From Kalmusia sp. IMI 367209 (Eukaryota > Ascomycota > Dothideomycetes > Pleosporales > Didymosphaeriaceae): DNA of 64,000 nucleotides. The DNA is taken from assembly GCA_027946365.1 (NCBI GenBank), contig JAPEUQ010000001.1, positions 2,232,001 through 2,296,000 on the forward strand, read 5' to 3'. Shown here one piece after another: positions 1-12,024 of this stretch. The number at the start of each line of letters is the position of its first letter. The stretch's first letter is position 1. Position numbers and translations under genes: made by a program. Below the pieces are notes generated by a model. That model made no database searches and was not told the origin of the DNA. It saw nothing but the letters and a program-made list of their open reading frames with translations.

Positions 1-3000
1 TCGCTCTGTCGTTCGCATCCTAGTTGCTGTAGCTGAGCACACCGACGATCGACTGAGAAATATCGCCATCCTCACTTTGACCGAAATTCTCGTCAAAAAA
101 CCAGCTCTTTTGGTCGATTCTGGTGGAATGGGTACCTTGACTGACGCGCTCGGAGAAGGCAATTATTATGCTGCTGAAAGCATCGGAAGCGCTTTCGTAT
201 ACCTACTGGATACTCCCCAACGGCGACATTTCCTGAGATCTGGGTATGAACTCGAGGCACCCTTTGCTATGTTTACGGATGCTGGTACTGCACATAGCCA
301 TCTTCACGAGGAGAAGTTGAAAGCCAATGCGAAAGTGATTGCTTCACTACTAAGGAGTTGGCCCGGCTTCCTTTCTCTCTGCATGGACAACTTTTTAGCC
401 ATTCGATCACTGCTCATGTCACTGGAGATTCCAACGCCCCACGTGCGTAACATCTTGTTGGAATTGTTGTTCGATATACTTAGAATCAAACCTCCATCGT
501 GGTCCTCATCCTTTCTTGCTGGCCGTCGACTGACAACCTACGGCCGGGTAACAAATCTGAAGAACCAAGCGATTCACGATGCCTCAGGTCCGAGCACAGA
601 CCCTACAAACAAATGGAACTTGTTGGAACATTATGTTGCCGTGGTCTTAGCCGCCTTTCTACATGCAGGCTTAGTCCCAGCACTCCTCAAGGCTGAAGAG
701 GATCCACTAAGCTTCCAGTTGAAGCGAAAGACCACACTACTCCTGGGCGAAGTGCTCAAGATGGCAAACGAACTTCTGCCGCCGTCATGGAGTTCGGAGC
801 TACAAGTTCTTCCGCAGCTTCTTCGATCTGCTGCAACATTCCAGACCGAAGCGCGCTTTGTTGCTATAGGCACAATCTACCAAGTAGACAGTGTCAACAG
901 GACTCTATACCGATCAGGCCCTACGTCAATTACCCCGAGCAAAGGAACCACTACAATCGACGGTGCTGCTTCAGCAAGGCAGACCGATCAATCTAAGACT
1001 CAGGCAGCAATGCAAGTGGACGAAACCACCTTCCGAAATATGCTAGTCGATACTCAGGTTCTGAACACCGTCACTTTCCAGAAATGGAGATGGAATTTGA
1101 TTCAGGAAATCATCGACGGACCGCTGCTCAATTCTAAGCGATTAGACGAGGCCATGAAGGTGACAAAGTTCGTGCATCGCTTGCTCGGCTTCTATCGGCC
1201 GTTCAAATATCGGTTCTCCGAAGTCAAGAATACGAAGCCGAACCAACGATATGTCCGTGCCGGCTGCACTCTTATGCGGACGCTTCTACAAAACCCCGAG
1301 GGCGTACGATATCTAAGCGATAGCAAGTTTATTCGGCAGCTTGCGGAATGTTTGTCTCATTTTGATAGAATGAGCGGGTTGACATCTGAATCGCCCATGT
1401 TCCAGGTGGATCGAATGAATGAAACCCTCACTGGCGGCTACTTTGCGCTGCTTGGTGCACTAACCAAGGATCCCAAAGGTATCCAGATTCTCGAACGATG
1501 GAGGGTCTTGAACATGTTCTACCACATCATAGAACTGAACGACCGTGACGACTTAATCAAAACCTTACTAAGCAACATGGACTACACTCTAGATGGTCAT
1601 CTACGCATCATCATATCGAAAGCTATGACGTCCTGTTCAAAGGAGGTCCGTATCTTCGCGACTAGACTCCTTCGCAAGTATGCGACGAAGCCGATGCAAC
1701 CGACAGATTCTTCGAGTGTTGCAGAGTGGGCAATCAAATCGCTGGTCACGCAGCTGTACGACCCTGACGTCGAAGTCTGCGAAGTCGCCATCAAAATCCT
1801 AGAAGAGGCTTGCAATCAGACCGAGTCTTTGGAATACGTGGTAAAGTGCCGACCAGCGCTGGATCACCTGGGTGAAATCGGTGCGCCGCTATTGCTCCGG
1901 TTCCTCTCCACTTCTGTAGGCTACCACTACCTGGACGGGCTAGATTACATCACGAGGGAGATGGATGACTGGTTCTTGGGGAGAAATGACACCTATGTGG
2001 CGTTAATCGAAGCTTCCATGGGTCGGGCGCTTGCTGACATTCCCGAGAAGCCTCAAATGCAACTATCCTACGATGACACGCCCGAACACACGGAGTATGG
2101 TATCGTGCCACCTCACTTCTACCGAGAGCTTACGCGTACTAAAGAGGGTTGTAAGCTACTCCAGCAAAAAGGTCATTTCGACGAGTTTGTGGCGAGTATT
2201 CGCGATTTTGCTATGGAAAAGGACGACGCCGAGGTGATATTGAAAGTAAAGGGCTGCTTATGGGCTGTCGGCAATGTTGGCTCGATGGAGCTTGGAGCGC
2301 CCTTCCTTGAGAGCTCAGATGTTGTGAAATGGATCGTCCAGATCGCAGAGATGTCTGAGGTCATGTCGCTGAGAGGTACGGCATTCTACGTGCTCGGGCT
2401 AATTTCCAGAAGTCTCCACGGGCAGGAAATTTTGCTCGAATACGGCTGGGATGGTGTTGTTAACGAGGCTGGAGAAGGCCTTGGATTCTGCCTCCCCTTA
2501 AATTTCAGGAAGTTGTTCTCGGTATGTCTTCCCATCCATGCTATGCCGGAGACGCCGCTTACAGCGATAGATGACGCCATGGAAAGTCAAATCGGACGAC
2601 ATTAGTTGGAAGCGCAAGGCTGAAGTCAAAGTTGCAGTGACAGACAGTGATCCGTTGAACGCTCGGATTTTGAAGCTTGCGACCGACCTTGGTAATACAG
2701 TGCTAGCCAAGAAAGCAGCAAACGACCTTCAACTGTCAGTAACACCCTTTGAGGGAAGACAAAAGCGGCACGCTAAACCAGACACAGGATGAAAGCTAAG
2801 AAGGCGCCGGGTTTCACGACGCCGACAATTTTCCATAAGGTCATGCAGATTCTCGAAGCACATCACTTTCGTCTACCAGCATGTCGATTCGTGCTCGATC
2901 TGTTTGACAAATCTGTGCTTCCACAAATCGTCTTGGAAGAAGAGGACCAGATCGAAGAGAGCACTGACTCGGACTCAGCTGAGGAATCAACGGACGCGAA

Positions 3001-3022
3001 TGGCGCCACGAAAACTTTGTAG
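1..3022 (+). CDS. AVO3: Rictor/Avo3, TORC2 subunit (5' end outside window)
   Basis: Scaffold subunit of TOR complex 2 (Rictor; S. pombe Ste20, yeast Avo3/Tsc11), which acts in actin organisation and in activation of AGC kinases. The reading frame is open from base 2, so the start lies outside. The protein is a long alpha-helical repeat protein with the Rictor middle and C-terminal blocks; 'GTAFYVLGLISRS' and 'LPLNFRKLFS' are typical of the C-terminal Rictor_V block. Predicted exons: 2-2521, 2571-2734, 2788-3022. Intron 1 (2522-2570, GTATGT..TAG) gives FS|MTPWK. Intron 2 (2735-2787, donor GTCAGT, acceptor CAG) joins NDLQL to MKAKK and restores the conserved TIFHKVMQILE segment. The tail is acidic and serine-rich. 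Family assignment is strong; the intron 2 donor is weak and was chosen because only it keeps the frame. Confidence 0.85.
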
Positions 3023-4561
3023 TGTACTGATGTCGAGCGTATATCAACGGTAAACCCAAGGGTGGGCCCTTGGCGGCGTTCGGGAATGTTACAAGTGGGT
3101 TCTTTGTACACTACTGTTGAGGCTCCGAGGTTGGCTTGATGAGCCGTTGCTTTGCATATGGGGTTCTGGTACTCTACTGTCAGTCTGGGCTGCCCCACAG
3201 GATGGGCGCTTTTGGCATGGGTAAGCGAGGAGCCATTTCTACGACATATCGAATTTCAGCATTTACGGCGAAAACCCTTTTGAGCTCTGTATGTTGTAGT
3301 GTCCGCTTTGATCGTGCGAGGCGGGGTGGCAAGGAGCATCGTCCAGGCGCCGGCGATTGCGACGGCTGTGATTTGGTCTGGCGGGCAAGCATCACGACTC
3401 GACAGGATCAAAGCGGTATGGCGCTTATCCATGGTTGTAACAGGGTCTCACAGAAACTATGGGAGAGGCTCAGGTGCCACATGTGGTTGACAGTGCTACC
3501 AAGGCTTAGCGCGGGGCGCTGATTGGGTCAGGTGTCCTTTTGACTCGACCGCATCGATGACGCTTTCACACCTGCATGCGCATCTACAACGCGTACACGG
3601 CGGCCGCGAGTAGGGACGGTGGCGGCATGCTCGCATAATCTGCTACAACGGTCGTGCTGAGGATACGTATGCGACGGTGCTGGAGTGGCTGCCAGCAAAA
3701 TGGTTGCTCTTGGCATCCGTTGGGGCATCCGTTGGTGCATCCCTCGGGTCGTCGAGGAAGTTGAGGAGTAGAGCGCCCCAGGGTAGAAGTCGGCCAACGC
3801 CACGACATGGGCGGCCCTCGGCGTCGGGCGATCCGGGCAGAGCGCTGTGCACTAGCCTTTGTGTGCTCCAGAAGCACCAACAAGGGCACAAAGTTTTCTG
3901 AGGTTGCTCGAGGGCCGTGCAGATTTTGATAGACGGGCGTTCGGTAAGCGGCTAAGAGCGTTCGATGGGCGCCTGATGCTCAGATAGGCGCGGAGGTCGA
4001 TAGCGGCACAGTGATCGGGGCAAGGGTCCTTCGCCCTCCAGAAAACATGGCGCACAACGACATCGCCGATCCTACCCCGGCGACGTATCATGCATTCTGC
4101 CTCGTGCGGAAACATGGCCAGTCTCCGTCCTCTGGTGTTGATGACCTCTTCGACTCGCCCAACGACGAGCGCAGGTACATACACTCCTTGACCTCTCTTC
4201 TATCCCCAAGCAACGATATTCTCCACCGCGCGGCTTGCATATATGAGAACCACGATACGTTGACGTCGTCCCACCTGCTCAGGTCCCTGTCCCTGCGTCT
4301 GCCGCTGACGAAGCTCGACCGTCCCGCCCGCCATCACGTTCCCGCCTCGTCGCCCTGTTTGTTTCAGACTGCACTGAGTTCCAACCAACGGCTCGTGTCG
4401 TCTCGCGGAAGAGACAGACCAACCCCGCCGCAGCCTCGTCCCTCGATTCCGCGTCCTTTCTTGTGGCGCTCACGAAATAAGCACATTTCGACGCGAGCGC
4501 AATCGCCGCTGCTCGAAACCGTACATGGGGAAAGGTGCAAGCGTGCAGTAACACCACCTGT
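3023..4561. other. Intergenic: Rictor 3' side and RING-LON leader
   Basis: No convincing gene on either strand. The open frames here are short, overlap antisense frames and start mostly at non-ATG codons. A short imperfect tandem repeat of the 12-mer GGCATCCGTTGG lies near 3711-3747. The last several hundred bases are CT-rich and could be the leader of the next gene. Confidence 0.5.
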
Positions 4562-6229
4562 ATGAATCTGCAACGCAGAAAGGAAGTCTTCCTCTCCTCC
4601 GGCAGAGAACAAACCATCGAGCCACTTGTACCCTCGCAAGTCTTGATGGTACAAGATGTACCCTCGCAGGAATACGCGGAGAAGATTACCCTAGCAGCCT
4701 ACGACAATGCACGACAGCTCGTCCGCCTCGTGCAGTGCCCACAGTGCTCGAGGCCTCTGAATGCACCCGTAACGCTGCCATGCGGTCACACCGTCTGCCG
4801 CCAATGCCTTCCCGAACCGAGAGCCCGACCGAATATCTCTTACCCGAATATACCAGACCGCCTCATCGGCATTGCCTGTCCACTGTCAGCATGCGGTGCA
4901 GAGCATGCCGCTGCTGAGTGCAACACGGATGTCACGTTAACGAAGCTCATGGAGCTCATCAAGGCCGAGCTTGCCAAGTACACACCGAGGGCTAGTCCAA
5001 CACTCCTGGAAGAGATCCTGAAGCAGAGCGATGACCCATCATTGGAAGAGAAGGACATGATGAAAACCAGGGGAAACTCGAGAGTACTGCATGGTGGCCG
5101 CCTGTTCTCGACCTTCACCATGGCAGAGATGGGTGAATTACGGCATAGCTCCGAACTCGATTACAAGACCCAGTCAGATACGGGCGACGACTACCAGGAC
5201 CTCGACAACGCATTGCTCGAGCGGCTACGGGACGTTGCGCAAAAAGAGCTCGATTGTCTCGTGTGTTACAACATGACGCTGGACCCAACGACAACCTCAT
5301 GTGGCCACACCTTCTGCCGCCATTGCCTTGTCCGTGCCCTGGACCATAGCAGCATCTGTCCGGTATGTCGACGAGACCTGCATATCCCACCTTCGCTGCA
5401 TAATAAAGCCAGCAATATTCTACTCAACTCCGTCTTAAACGGGCTGTGTCCTGATCTCGTCGCTGCTCGACAGAGGGCTGTCGAGGCAGAAGAACATCCC
5501 GGAGACGATGGCCTTAATACTCCACTTTTCGTATGCACTCTATCCCTCCCGACCATGCCCACATTCCTGCACGTCTTTGAACCTCGATATCGTCTGATGA
5601 TGCGACGATGTGTAGAAGGCAACAGGCAATTCGGCATGGTCATGTACAACCGCAACTCCGCTCCACAGGGTGACCTGGGTCCTACCTCGTTTCTCGAGTA
5701 TGGTACCCTCCTTGAGATCGTTAATTTGGAGCTACTTCGCGATGGACGGAGTTTCGTAGAAACCCGAGGTATCGGTCGATTCAGGATTCGCGCCCACAGT
5801 ATGCTCGACGGATATCACGTAGGCCGGGTCGAGCGAGTAGAAGATCAATCGCTGGCCGAAGAAGGGGTCCTAGAGCAGAGTGAGACAACTCTCGCAAGAG
5901 AATTCGTGGAGCAATATCAACACGACAACCCAGATTCGCCGCTTCCTATGGATGTCGCAATCAATCAGTACTCTACGCAGGAGTTACTAGACAACTGTAT
6001 GGCCTTCATCCGCCAGATGCGCGATGCCAGTGCCCCCTGGCTGAGCGCACGGATAGTCCAGGTGTACGGCGAGCCGCCCGAAGACCCAGCTATCTTCCCC
6101 TACTGGTTCGCATCGGTCGTTCCCATAGCTGAAGAAGAAAAATACGTGTTACTTCGGACAACGCGCGTTCGCGAGCGCCTAAAGATTGTGCATTCGTGGA
6201 TCAGGAGAATCCGAGGCCAGAGATGGTAA
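4562..6229 (+). CDS. Double RING-finger plus LON-domain protein (LONRF-like E3)
   Basis: Predicted ubiquitin ligase of the LONRF type. The 555-residue, single-exon protein has a first RING near residues 59-84 (CPQC..CGHTVCRQCL, incomplete at its distal end), a second canonical C3HC4 RING near 231-273 (CLVC..CGHTFCRHC..CPVC), and a C-terminal LON substrate-binding domain from about 320 to 545, opening 'LFVCTLSLPTMPTFLHVFEP'. It has no ATPase or protease part of Lon, so the LON domain probably binds substrate or peptide. The ATG at 4562 is the first in-frame ATG; an in-frame TAA lies at 4478. Fungal members are usually of this length and domain order. Substrates are unknown. Confidence 0.88.
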   Translation: MNLQRRKEVFLSSGREQTIEPLVPSQVLMVQDVPSQEYAEKITLAAYDNARQLVRLVQCPQCSRPLNAPVTLPCGHTVCRQCLPEPRARPNISYPNIPDRLIGIACPLSACGAEHAAAECNTDVTLTKLMELIKAELAKYTPRASPTLLEEILKQSDDPSLEEKDMMKTRGNSRVLHGGRLFSTFTMAEMGELRHSSELDYKTQSDTGDDYQDLDNALLERLRDVAQKELDCLVCYNMTLDPTTTSCGHTFCRHCLVRALDHSSICPVCRRDLHIPPSLHNKASNILLNSVLNGLCPDLVAARQRAVEAEEHPGDDGLNTPLFVCTLSLPTMPTFLHVFEPRYRLMMRRCVEGNRQFGMVMYNRNSAPQGDLGPTSFLEYGTLLEIVNLELLRDGRSFVETRGIGRFRIRAHSMLDGYHVGRVERVEDQSLAEEGVLEQSETTLAREFVEQYQHDNPDSPLPMDVAINQYSTQELLDNCMAFIRQMRDASAPWLSARIVQVYGEPPEDPAIFPYWFASVVPIAEEEKYVLLRTTRVRERLKIVHSWIRRIRGQRW

Positions 6230-7682
6230 GTGGTTTTCATTTCATTTCGACTCTCTACACAGGCGCATTTCAGCGTCAGCAGGAACTGTAAAACGGGACA
6301 TTGGCGGTATTGTGTGCGTTGTACAAACAGCGCCAACATTCTGCAGATGAAGCACCGTCTCCAGACAACATGCTAGCTGCTCAACCTCCGCACTAGCCCG
6401 CCCGAACCCCGAAATTCATCGGATCCAGCTAACCAAAGATCCCCCTACAGGCCCTCTGGCAGTGCATGCAACATCCTCTGACTAGCTGTATTTATCGTCT
6501 TCGTCGCCGTAGCTATCGCATATCCCACGCGTTCACGGCGCATAGCATAACTGTCGCTACATACCCAATTTCATTTCCCAGTCGGCTACAAATCGAGTCA
6601 TTGCATTTCCACAACAATCCACGACCGCGGGCGGATGCATCTAAGGCGAGTTTTTTTATATTATCAATCGAATTCGGCATTGCGGAGTTTCTTTCACATT
6701 GTCACAGCGGTAGGACATGATTACCCCTTCTAAGGGGATGAACGTTTCTAGGCGTATCCATATTTTGCAAAGAGATGATGAGTACCCTGTTTGAAGGATG
6801 ACGACCGCTTCTAGGCGTGTCGATGTTTCCAGTGTAGTCCAGTTGATAGACTGGCGTTTTCCTTTTACTGAAAAGAAGGATGAGTGGGACTTGAGACCCT
6901 CGTTCCGAGCTGCTTGAAAGTCTACACAGGTAGACATGCACTTAGATGCACGGGAGATTAGCATGCCCCAAGGCTACGAAATGCTACATATGCTGTTGTT
7001 GTAGGACAATAGAAAAATGATCTCACTTCATGAATGCTCAAGAGTGCTTGAGTTATGGCTCTATTAGGATTGAGCTCACCATGCCCGTTGTACTGAAGCC
7101 ATTGGATACCAATACACTAATTGTCCTCCTTTCCCTCCTTTTACAGCGCATTTTCATCAAAGAACACCACACTGCACGCTTTCGATTAGCCTGACTACGT
7201 ATCAAAGCTTTTTTTTTAGTATGTCTAAGTCTACAGTAAGTGACAGCTGAATTAAGATGCTCTAGAAAAAGGCATTCCATCATTTTGGGGGAATTTTTTT
7301 ACACAAAGCTTGTAAAGAAGTACAAGGATTTCTCCGTCATGTTCGCACAAACTTAGAAATCTGCAACATGCTAGCGATCCTACCCACGTTTCGCTCAACG
7401 TCAAGCATGGGCATCGCACTTTGCTCGATATTGCGTTGATGTATATACATTTATTGTACAAACGGCCGATTGGGTCCATGAAGCCATCCGAGAGTATTAC
7501 AAAGATCCGTGTGATGTTTTGTACATGTTCCTAAACGCCGATCCAATGCATTCCTCCTTCGGCGGATATCCGTTATAGCTGCTCGTCCGCATTGCGATGG
7601 AAAATGCATGCGCTGTGCGGTTCACCTTCGTGTCGACCCGCACCTCGTCTTCCCGGACCTCTCACCAGTTTTCATCGATTGT
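6230..7682. other. Intergenic, AT-rich
   Basis: No gene recognised. The stretch is AT-rich with short antisense frames only. A diverged direct repeat (TTCTAGGCGT followed by a TCCATATT/TCGATGTT-type tail) occurs near 6747 and again near 6812. It should contain the 3' ends of the convergent flanking genes. Confidence 0.45.
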
Positions 7683-7953
7683 TTATGCGGGCAGTAAGAT
7701 CTCCGCCCAGCTACTGTGAAGGAAAGCGACACCGACCTGGAGAACATTCGTCAGCTTAGACCCATCTCATTTCTTACTGGTGATGTTTCTCGCAACGCTA
7801 GGTCAGACGGATGGGTTCCCTTACAGCAAACATGCCAATCGCGGTAACAACACTCCTGTTTTCCTTGCTCATCACGGTCTGATATGCGCCGGACGCGAAG
7901 TTGGGCTCCGAGGAGCCGAGCGTACGGCCTCCTTTGACAACTTTGGGGGACAT
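7683..7953 (-). CDS. TOM6: Tom6, small subunit of the mitochondrial TOM complex
   Basis: Assembled by eye from two exons, 7953-7825 and 7736-7683, giving 60 residues. The intron 7737-7824 has donor GTAAGG and acceptor CCAG. Exon 1 encodes MSPKVVKGGRTLGSSEPNFA and ends in VVTAIGMFA; exon 2 continues VGVAFLHSSWAEILLPA. The layout fits fungal Tom6: a short charged N-terminus, a 'SKENRSVVTAI' segment, one C-terminal membrane helix and a LLP(P/A) end. Tom6 stabilises the Tom40 pore complex in the outer mitochondrial membrane. A longer open frame on the same strand (8209-7751) is a shifted frame of this gene. Certainty rests on the good splice sites and recognition of the C-terminal motif. Confidence 0.78.
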
Positions 7954-8664
7954 GGTTGCGGCTTGGTGGGTGCGTTAGTCTCTGGAGACTGCTGGGAGGA
8001 TGGAAAATGCCACGAACGTGGTTGTAAGTTGTTTTTGGGAGGGTGAGGACGGCGAGTTTGTTGCGATGGTTGTAATGATGAAAGATCAAGAAACTTACAG
8101 AGCTTAGACCGATTGGCTTAGTCACGCAATGCTTACATAACGTGACCAAACATAGGAATGGTACTCCTTCTTTTAACAGGTTACCGAAAAGGGGTACCTT
8201 ATGACCCATATTATATACTCGAGTCTAGATACTCTGATGCGAACATCTTAAACAGCAGCGATACCAGTCATTTGCGCCAGAATTCTTAACAGGCTCATGA
8301 ACCCTGATAAATTCTCCACCCACCATCGATAAGAAGAAGCGAGATACCTTTACTATGGCGCACTTCTATGAAAGTATGCATCTCTACGTATTGGGTTTGA
8401 ACGTCTAGCTGTACAAAGCTGGTCTTCACATTGGGCATGTTCCCCTTCTTGCACTCCATATAGAAAATGACAAATGGAACTTTGACACTGTCGTAATAAC
8501 CATCGATGAGCTATCGAAGCTATATCAAATTCAATGCTAGATCATTCATAATCGTGAAATCCCTCACGCCTCTCCATCCAGTAACAAGTATCATCCACTA
8601 TGAATTACATGAAGTCAGAAACCCAACCCATTTTCGACGCCTCTTCAAAACACGCAATATCTAA
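7954..8664. other. Intergenic between TOM6 and vip1
   Basis: This holds the TOM6 upstream region and the vip1 3' flank. AT-rich; no gene or structured element recognised. Confidence 0.45.
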
Positions 8665-9667
8665 CTAAGAGGAAGTTGCAGTGGCAGCCTTGTCTGCGAC
8701 AGTGTTGCCCTCCGCCTTCGCACAACCTGAGCAAGCACATTGACCGGGAGCGCATCCGCATTTTCCAGAGTCAGACGAACAATTACACTGGGTCTTGTCG
8801 GAGCCAGCAATGTTGTGTGGGGTCGCTTCAGAAGATGACTTCTCACCTGTGTCAATGTTAGCAAGATATATCCACAGTAGTGGGTCAGAACTTCGGAGAC
8901 GCATTACGTATCAAGGTACCCTAGGGTACGTGATATGATCACCCCAAACTTTTGACCTCAGACTGTATATGGTTTGAATGAGAACTACATACCTGGGGCA
9001 CCACCTTGCTTCTTAAGGTCGGCTAAGTGACGGGCTTCATTGTGCACATCGATGACGGTCTTGTTGCCCGTCTCATAGAACTGCCTAAGCTTCTGGCCGG
9101 TAGGGGTACCGGCAGCTTTGTCGAAATAGGAGGTCAGGCCACGCCAGCCAGCAGCGACCTTGTCCGACACACCGAGCTTCGTATCAACGGCCTGAGCCTT
9201 CTGCGTGGCTTGAAATTTGGTGTCGAAGTTCTGAAGGGCATTGGTGAAGCGAGTGCTAATACCATGCTGCTTGTCTAACGCAAGCGCCTGCTCGATGGCC
9301 TTGTCTGAGATGGTGTAGCCGTGTGCGAGGTATTCAGCGACAATGCGAGCACGAGGCTTCTCTCTTCCTGCTCAATGTGGTGGTCGCCGTCCTTAGCTTC
9401 CTCCGCTGAGGCAGCCTTGTCGCCTGCGAGCTCATCGATCGACTTGGAAGTTGTGACATGCACAGAGTTGGGGCCTAGCTGCGTGTTGTCAAGCAGAAGA
9501 GCGGTCTTCGCAGCGGCAGCTTTCTCGAAGGTGACCGAAGCGGACTGGGTACTCTCATCGGTGGGCGTTACCGAAATATTTGAGATTTTGCCACAGAAGC
9601 TGAAAAAGGACTTGATCTCGTCCTCGGTCGTCTTCGTGGAGATGTTCTCGACGTGTACGGTCGACAT
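8665..9667 (-). CDS. vip1: Vip1-type RRM protein with metallothionein-like Cys tail; frame broken at ~9355
   Basis: Related to S. pombe Vip1 and fungal 'actin cytoskeleton protein VIP1'. Residues 1-70 are an RRM (MSTVHVENISTKTTEDEIK.., RNP1-like SASVTFEKA). After HIEQEE the expected family sequence KPRARIVAEYLAHGY lies in another frame: the run GAAGAGAGAAGCC near 9350-9365 carries two extra bases (AG) relative to an in-frame EEKP. Downstream the frame is open and conserved (LGVSDKVAAGWRGLTSYFDK, KTVIDVHNEARHLADLKK). An intron 8847-8992 (GTATGT, branch CTAAC, ACAG) joins GGAPG to EKSSSEATPHN. The last exon ends in a cluster of cysteines, CNCSSDSGKCGCAPGQCACS followed by GC. No acceptable intron explains the break, so it is either a sequencing error in a GA run or a real frameshift. 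Function is unproven. Confidence 0.72.
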
Positions 9668-10121
9668 GATTGCGGGCTGTATGGTGGATGATGTAAGACT
9701 TTTGGTAGAAATTCAGCTGAATAGAGCCAAAGTACAGGTGCTCGTTGAGTAGAGTGCGTGGTGCAGTGTAGAAGAAGCCTGTGTCGAGGGGTGTTTTTAA
9801 GTGTCGCAAGAGGGGCTCAGCAGGAGCACGCGGCCATGACGTATCTGTGGCTATTGCTGTGGCTGAGTGGCGCTCTAGAATCATCACACCCGACGCGAAG
9901 ATTCACGAGGCTGCGTAACCATTTTCACATGTGAAACAGCTCCCACAAGCTCCAGTCGCCGTATTGGGGACATGTTGCGAAGCTGCACGCTTTGCTGGTC
10001 TCTGTTACGTTACTGCGAACCATTATGTGGCAATGCCTCGCGTCTAGCCGTTCTCTGCTCGACGTGAACTTCTATGGTATTATTGCTTTCGTATACTTCT
10101 GGTACTTAATTGAGTATATCG
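9668..10121. other. Intergenic, vip1 upstream region
   Basis: Upstream region of vip1 and 3' flank of the FGGY kinase gene, both minus strand. No gene or clear motif recognised. Confidence 0.45.
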
Positions 10122-12024
10122 TCACGCTTTCTTCCATCCTGATATCGCTTCGTCAACCTCCTGGCGATATTTTTGCTGGCTTTCGCACTGCTCCAAGAAG
10201 ACTTTGTACTTCGCTTGCAAGAGCTTCTTCAACGACTCATCTGTCGTCGGCTTGACCATCTTACCCGCCTTGCTGAACCGGTCCATGATATCCCACAGCG
10301 GCTCGCTCTTGCCTTCTCCATCTGTACTTGCAGCCTTCGCTCCCAACATAGCTGCGCCGTGAACTACTGCTGCATGCACATATCGCGGAATCAGAACAGG
10401 CATATCGCATGCGGCAGCGACGAGCTGCATGAGGATGTCATTCTGGCATTGCGACCCTGACATGAAGATTGAAGAAATGACATGTCCGGACTTGTTCATC
10501 GCAGAGACAATTTGGTGTGTCTGGAGCGCAATGAATTCCATAGTTGCGTAGTAGTACAGCGCAAGTCCGTCTAGGCTTTTATCAGAACTCAACCCAATGA
10601 CTGAACCCTTCATGTTCGGGTCTGCGATTGGCGACCGGTTACCGAAGAGATCGCCGTAAAAGAAGAAGTGGCGGCCCAACCAGGAAGTGTGCGGTGCATC
10701 CTCCTTCTCGGCTAGCTCTCGAAGATGCTCATTCAGATAGTCGTATATGTTCAAGTTCAAGGCTTCGGCGGCTGTTGTTGCCTCTTGGTACGCAGGATGC
10801 GTCTCGATGACGTGCTTCAGCAGCTCTCCTGTGGCACTCTGGCCGCCTTCAGCCATCCAGAAGTCGGGAAGCAGGACATCACGGTACGGACCCCAGACGC
10901 CGTTGACAAAAACGGGGTCCCGCGACATGGCAAGATGACACGTTGATGTCCCGGCGACGGCGGCGAGACGCGTGAAAGCTTGGGAGACATCGTTCTTTGG
11001 CGCATCCATATCCAACGTGTCTTCATCCAGCTTGACCTTGGCGCCAACAGTACCAATCCAGCCGGCGTAAGCATCAATGACACCGCTGCCGACAGCGATG
11101 CCTGGTTGTAAGCCCATGTCAGTTGCAGCTTTCTCGCTCAAAGTACCGACAAGCTCGCCAGCGGTAAGGTAGCGACCATTCTATGAAAAGTCAGCCAGAG
11201 CATTCTTTAAGGTAGGAAGACACTACCACATTATCAACGCCACCCATGCGCTTGAAATTGTCTTCGCAAAGGTCTTCTAGCCCGATCTCCTTAAGAAAAT
11301 CCTCTTGCCACCCCTTCACACTCCCGTCCACGCCAACTGGGACGAAGCCTTGCTTGCAGACTACGCTGCAAAAGCTTCGTGTTTCATTTCCGGTAGCGAT
11401 GTGTGTAAGCGCATCTGTTAGATCGTAAAATTTACAGCGGTCAAACAGCTCCTTTGGCATGTTGTTCTTCAACCACAGTACTTTCGGAATTTCCATCTCG
11501 ATCGACATCTTGCCTCCCACGTAGCGAAGCAGATTGTGGTTGGTAGCATTGATCTTATTTGTCTCTTCTACTGGACGGTGATCAAGCCATAAAATGACGT
11601 TGCGATCGTTGCCGTCCTTGTTATCGAATTCCGGCCCGGTAACGCAAACAGGCTCGTCGGTGTCATTAGAAAACACGGAGAGTGAGCAAGTAGCGTCGAA
11701 ACCGATGCCTCGAATCGTGCTCTTATCAATCCCGTGTTGATCTATCGCGCGTCTGACTGATGAGCATATGCAACGCCAGATGTCTGTTGTCGATTGTTCC
11801 TAAAAAGTTAGAAACTTGTGCTGCTCAAGCAAGCTGCTTGCCTGTGCAGAAGGCCGTACATAGTAGCCAGTCTGTGGCTGCCACAGGCCAATGTTTTCTG
11901 AAGCCAATCCTACTATGTCCCCTTGATCATTCATAATACAAGCTCTAGCGCTGCCTGTGCCTACGTCTATGCCAATATAGTGCTCGACATGAGGACGGAG
12001 CTCATCGCGCTGATTAGTAGTCAT
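10122..12024 (-). CDS. FGGY-family carbohydrate kinase (YDR109C/FGGY-like, probable ribulokinase)
   Basis: ATP-dependent kinase for a sugar or sugar alcohol, closest in pattern to yeast YDR109C and human FGGY (D-ribulokinase). Exons: 12024-11860, 11799-11227, 11180-10122. Intron 1 (11800-11859, GTACGG, CTAAC branch, TTTAG) restores GYY|EQSTTDIW. Intron 2 (11181-11226, GTAGTG, ATAG) restores GGVDNV|NGRYLTAGELVG. The N-terminus has the phosphate-binding loop IGIDVGTGSARAC; the C-terminal half has GSGVIDAYAGWIGTVGA and the second-lobe motif FMSGSQCQNDILMQL, followed by VHAAVVHGAAMLGAKAAS. About 598 residues, the usual length. Substrate cannot be fixed from sequence. Confidence 0.88.

Noticed and set aside
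4011..4565. 184-codon plus-strand frame upstream of the RING-LON gene
   Set aside because: GTG start, Arg/Pro/Ser-rich composition, overlaps antisense frames of similar length and has no recognisable domain; probably leader sequence.
7751..8209. 152-codon minus-strand open frame
   Set aside because: It is a shifted frame across TOM6 and its intron; the two-exon TOM6 model explains the region better and has family motifs.
9275..9667. RRM frame read as a stand-alone 130-residue protein
   Set aside because: Its last ~25 residues are unrelated to the family, while the expected continuation follows in another frame; treated as a frame break in vip1.
11840..11859. GC donor (GCAAGC) for FGGY kinase intron 1
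   Set aside because: A GT donor (GTACGG at 11859) gives the exact family junction GYY|EQSTTDIW, so the GC alternative is unnecessary.
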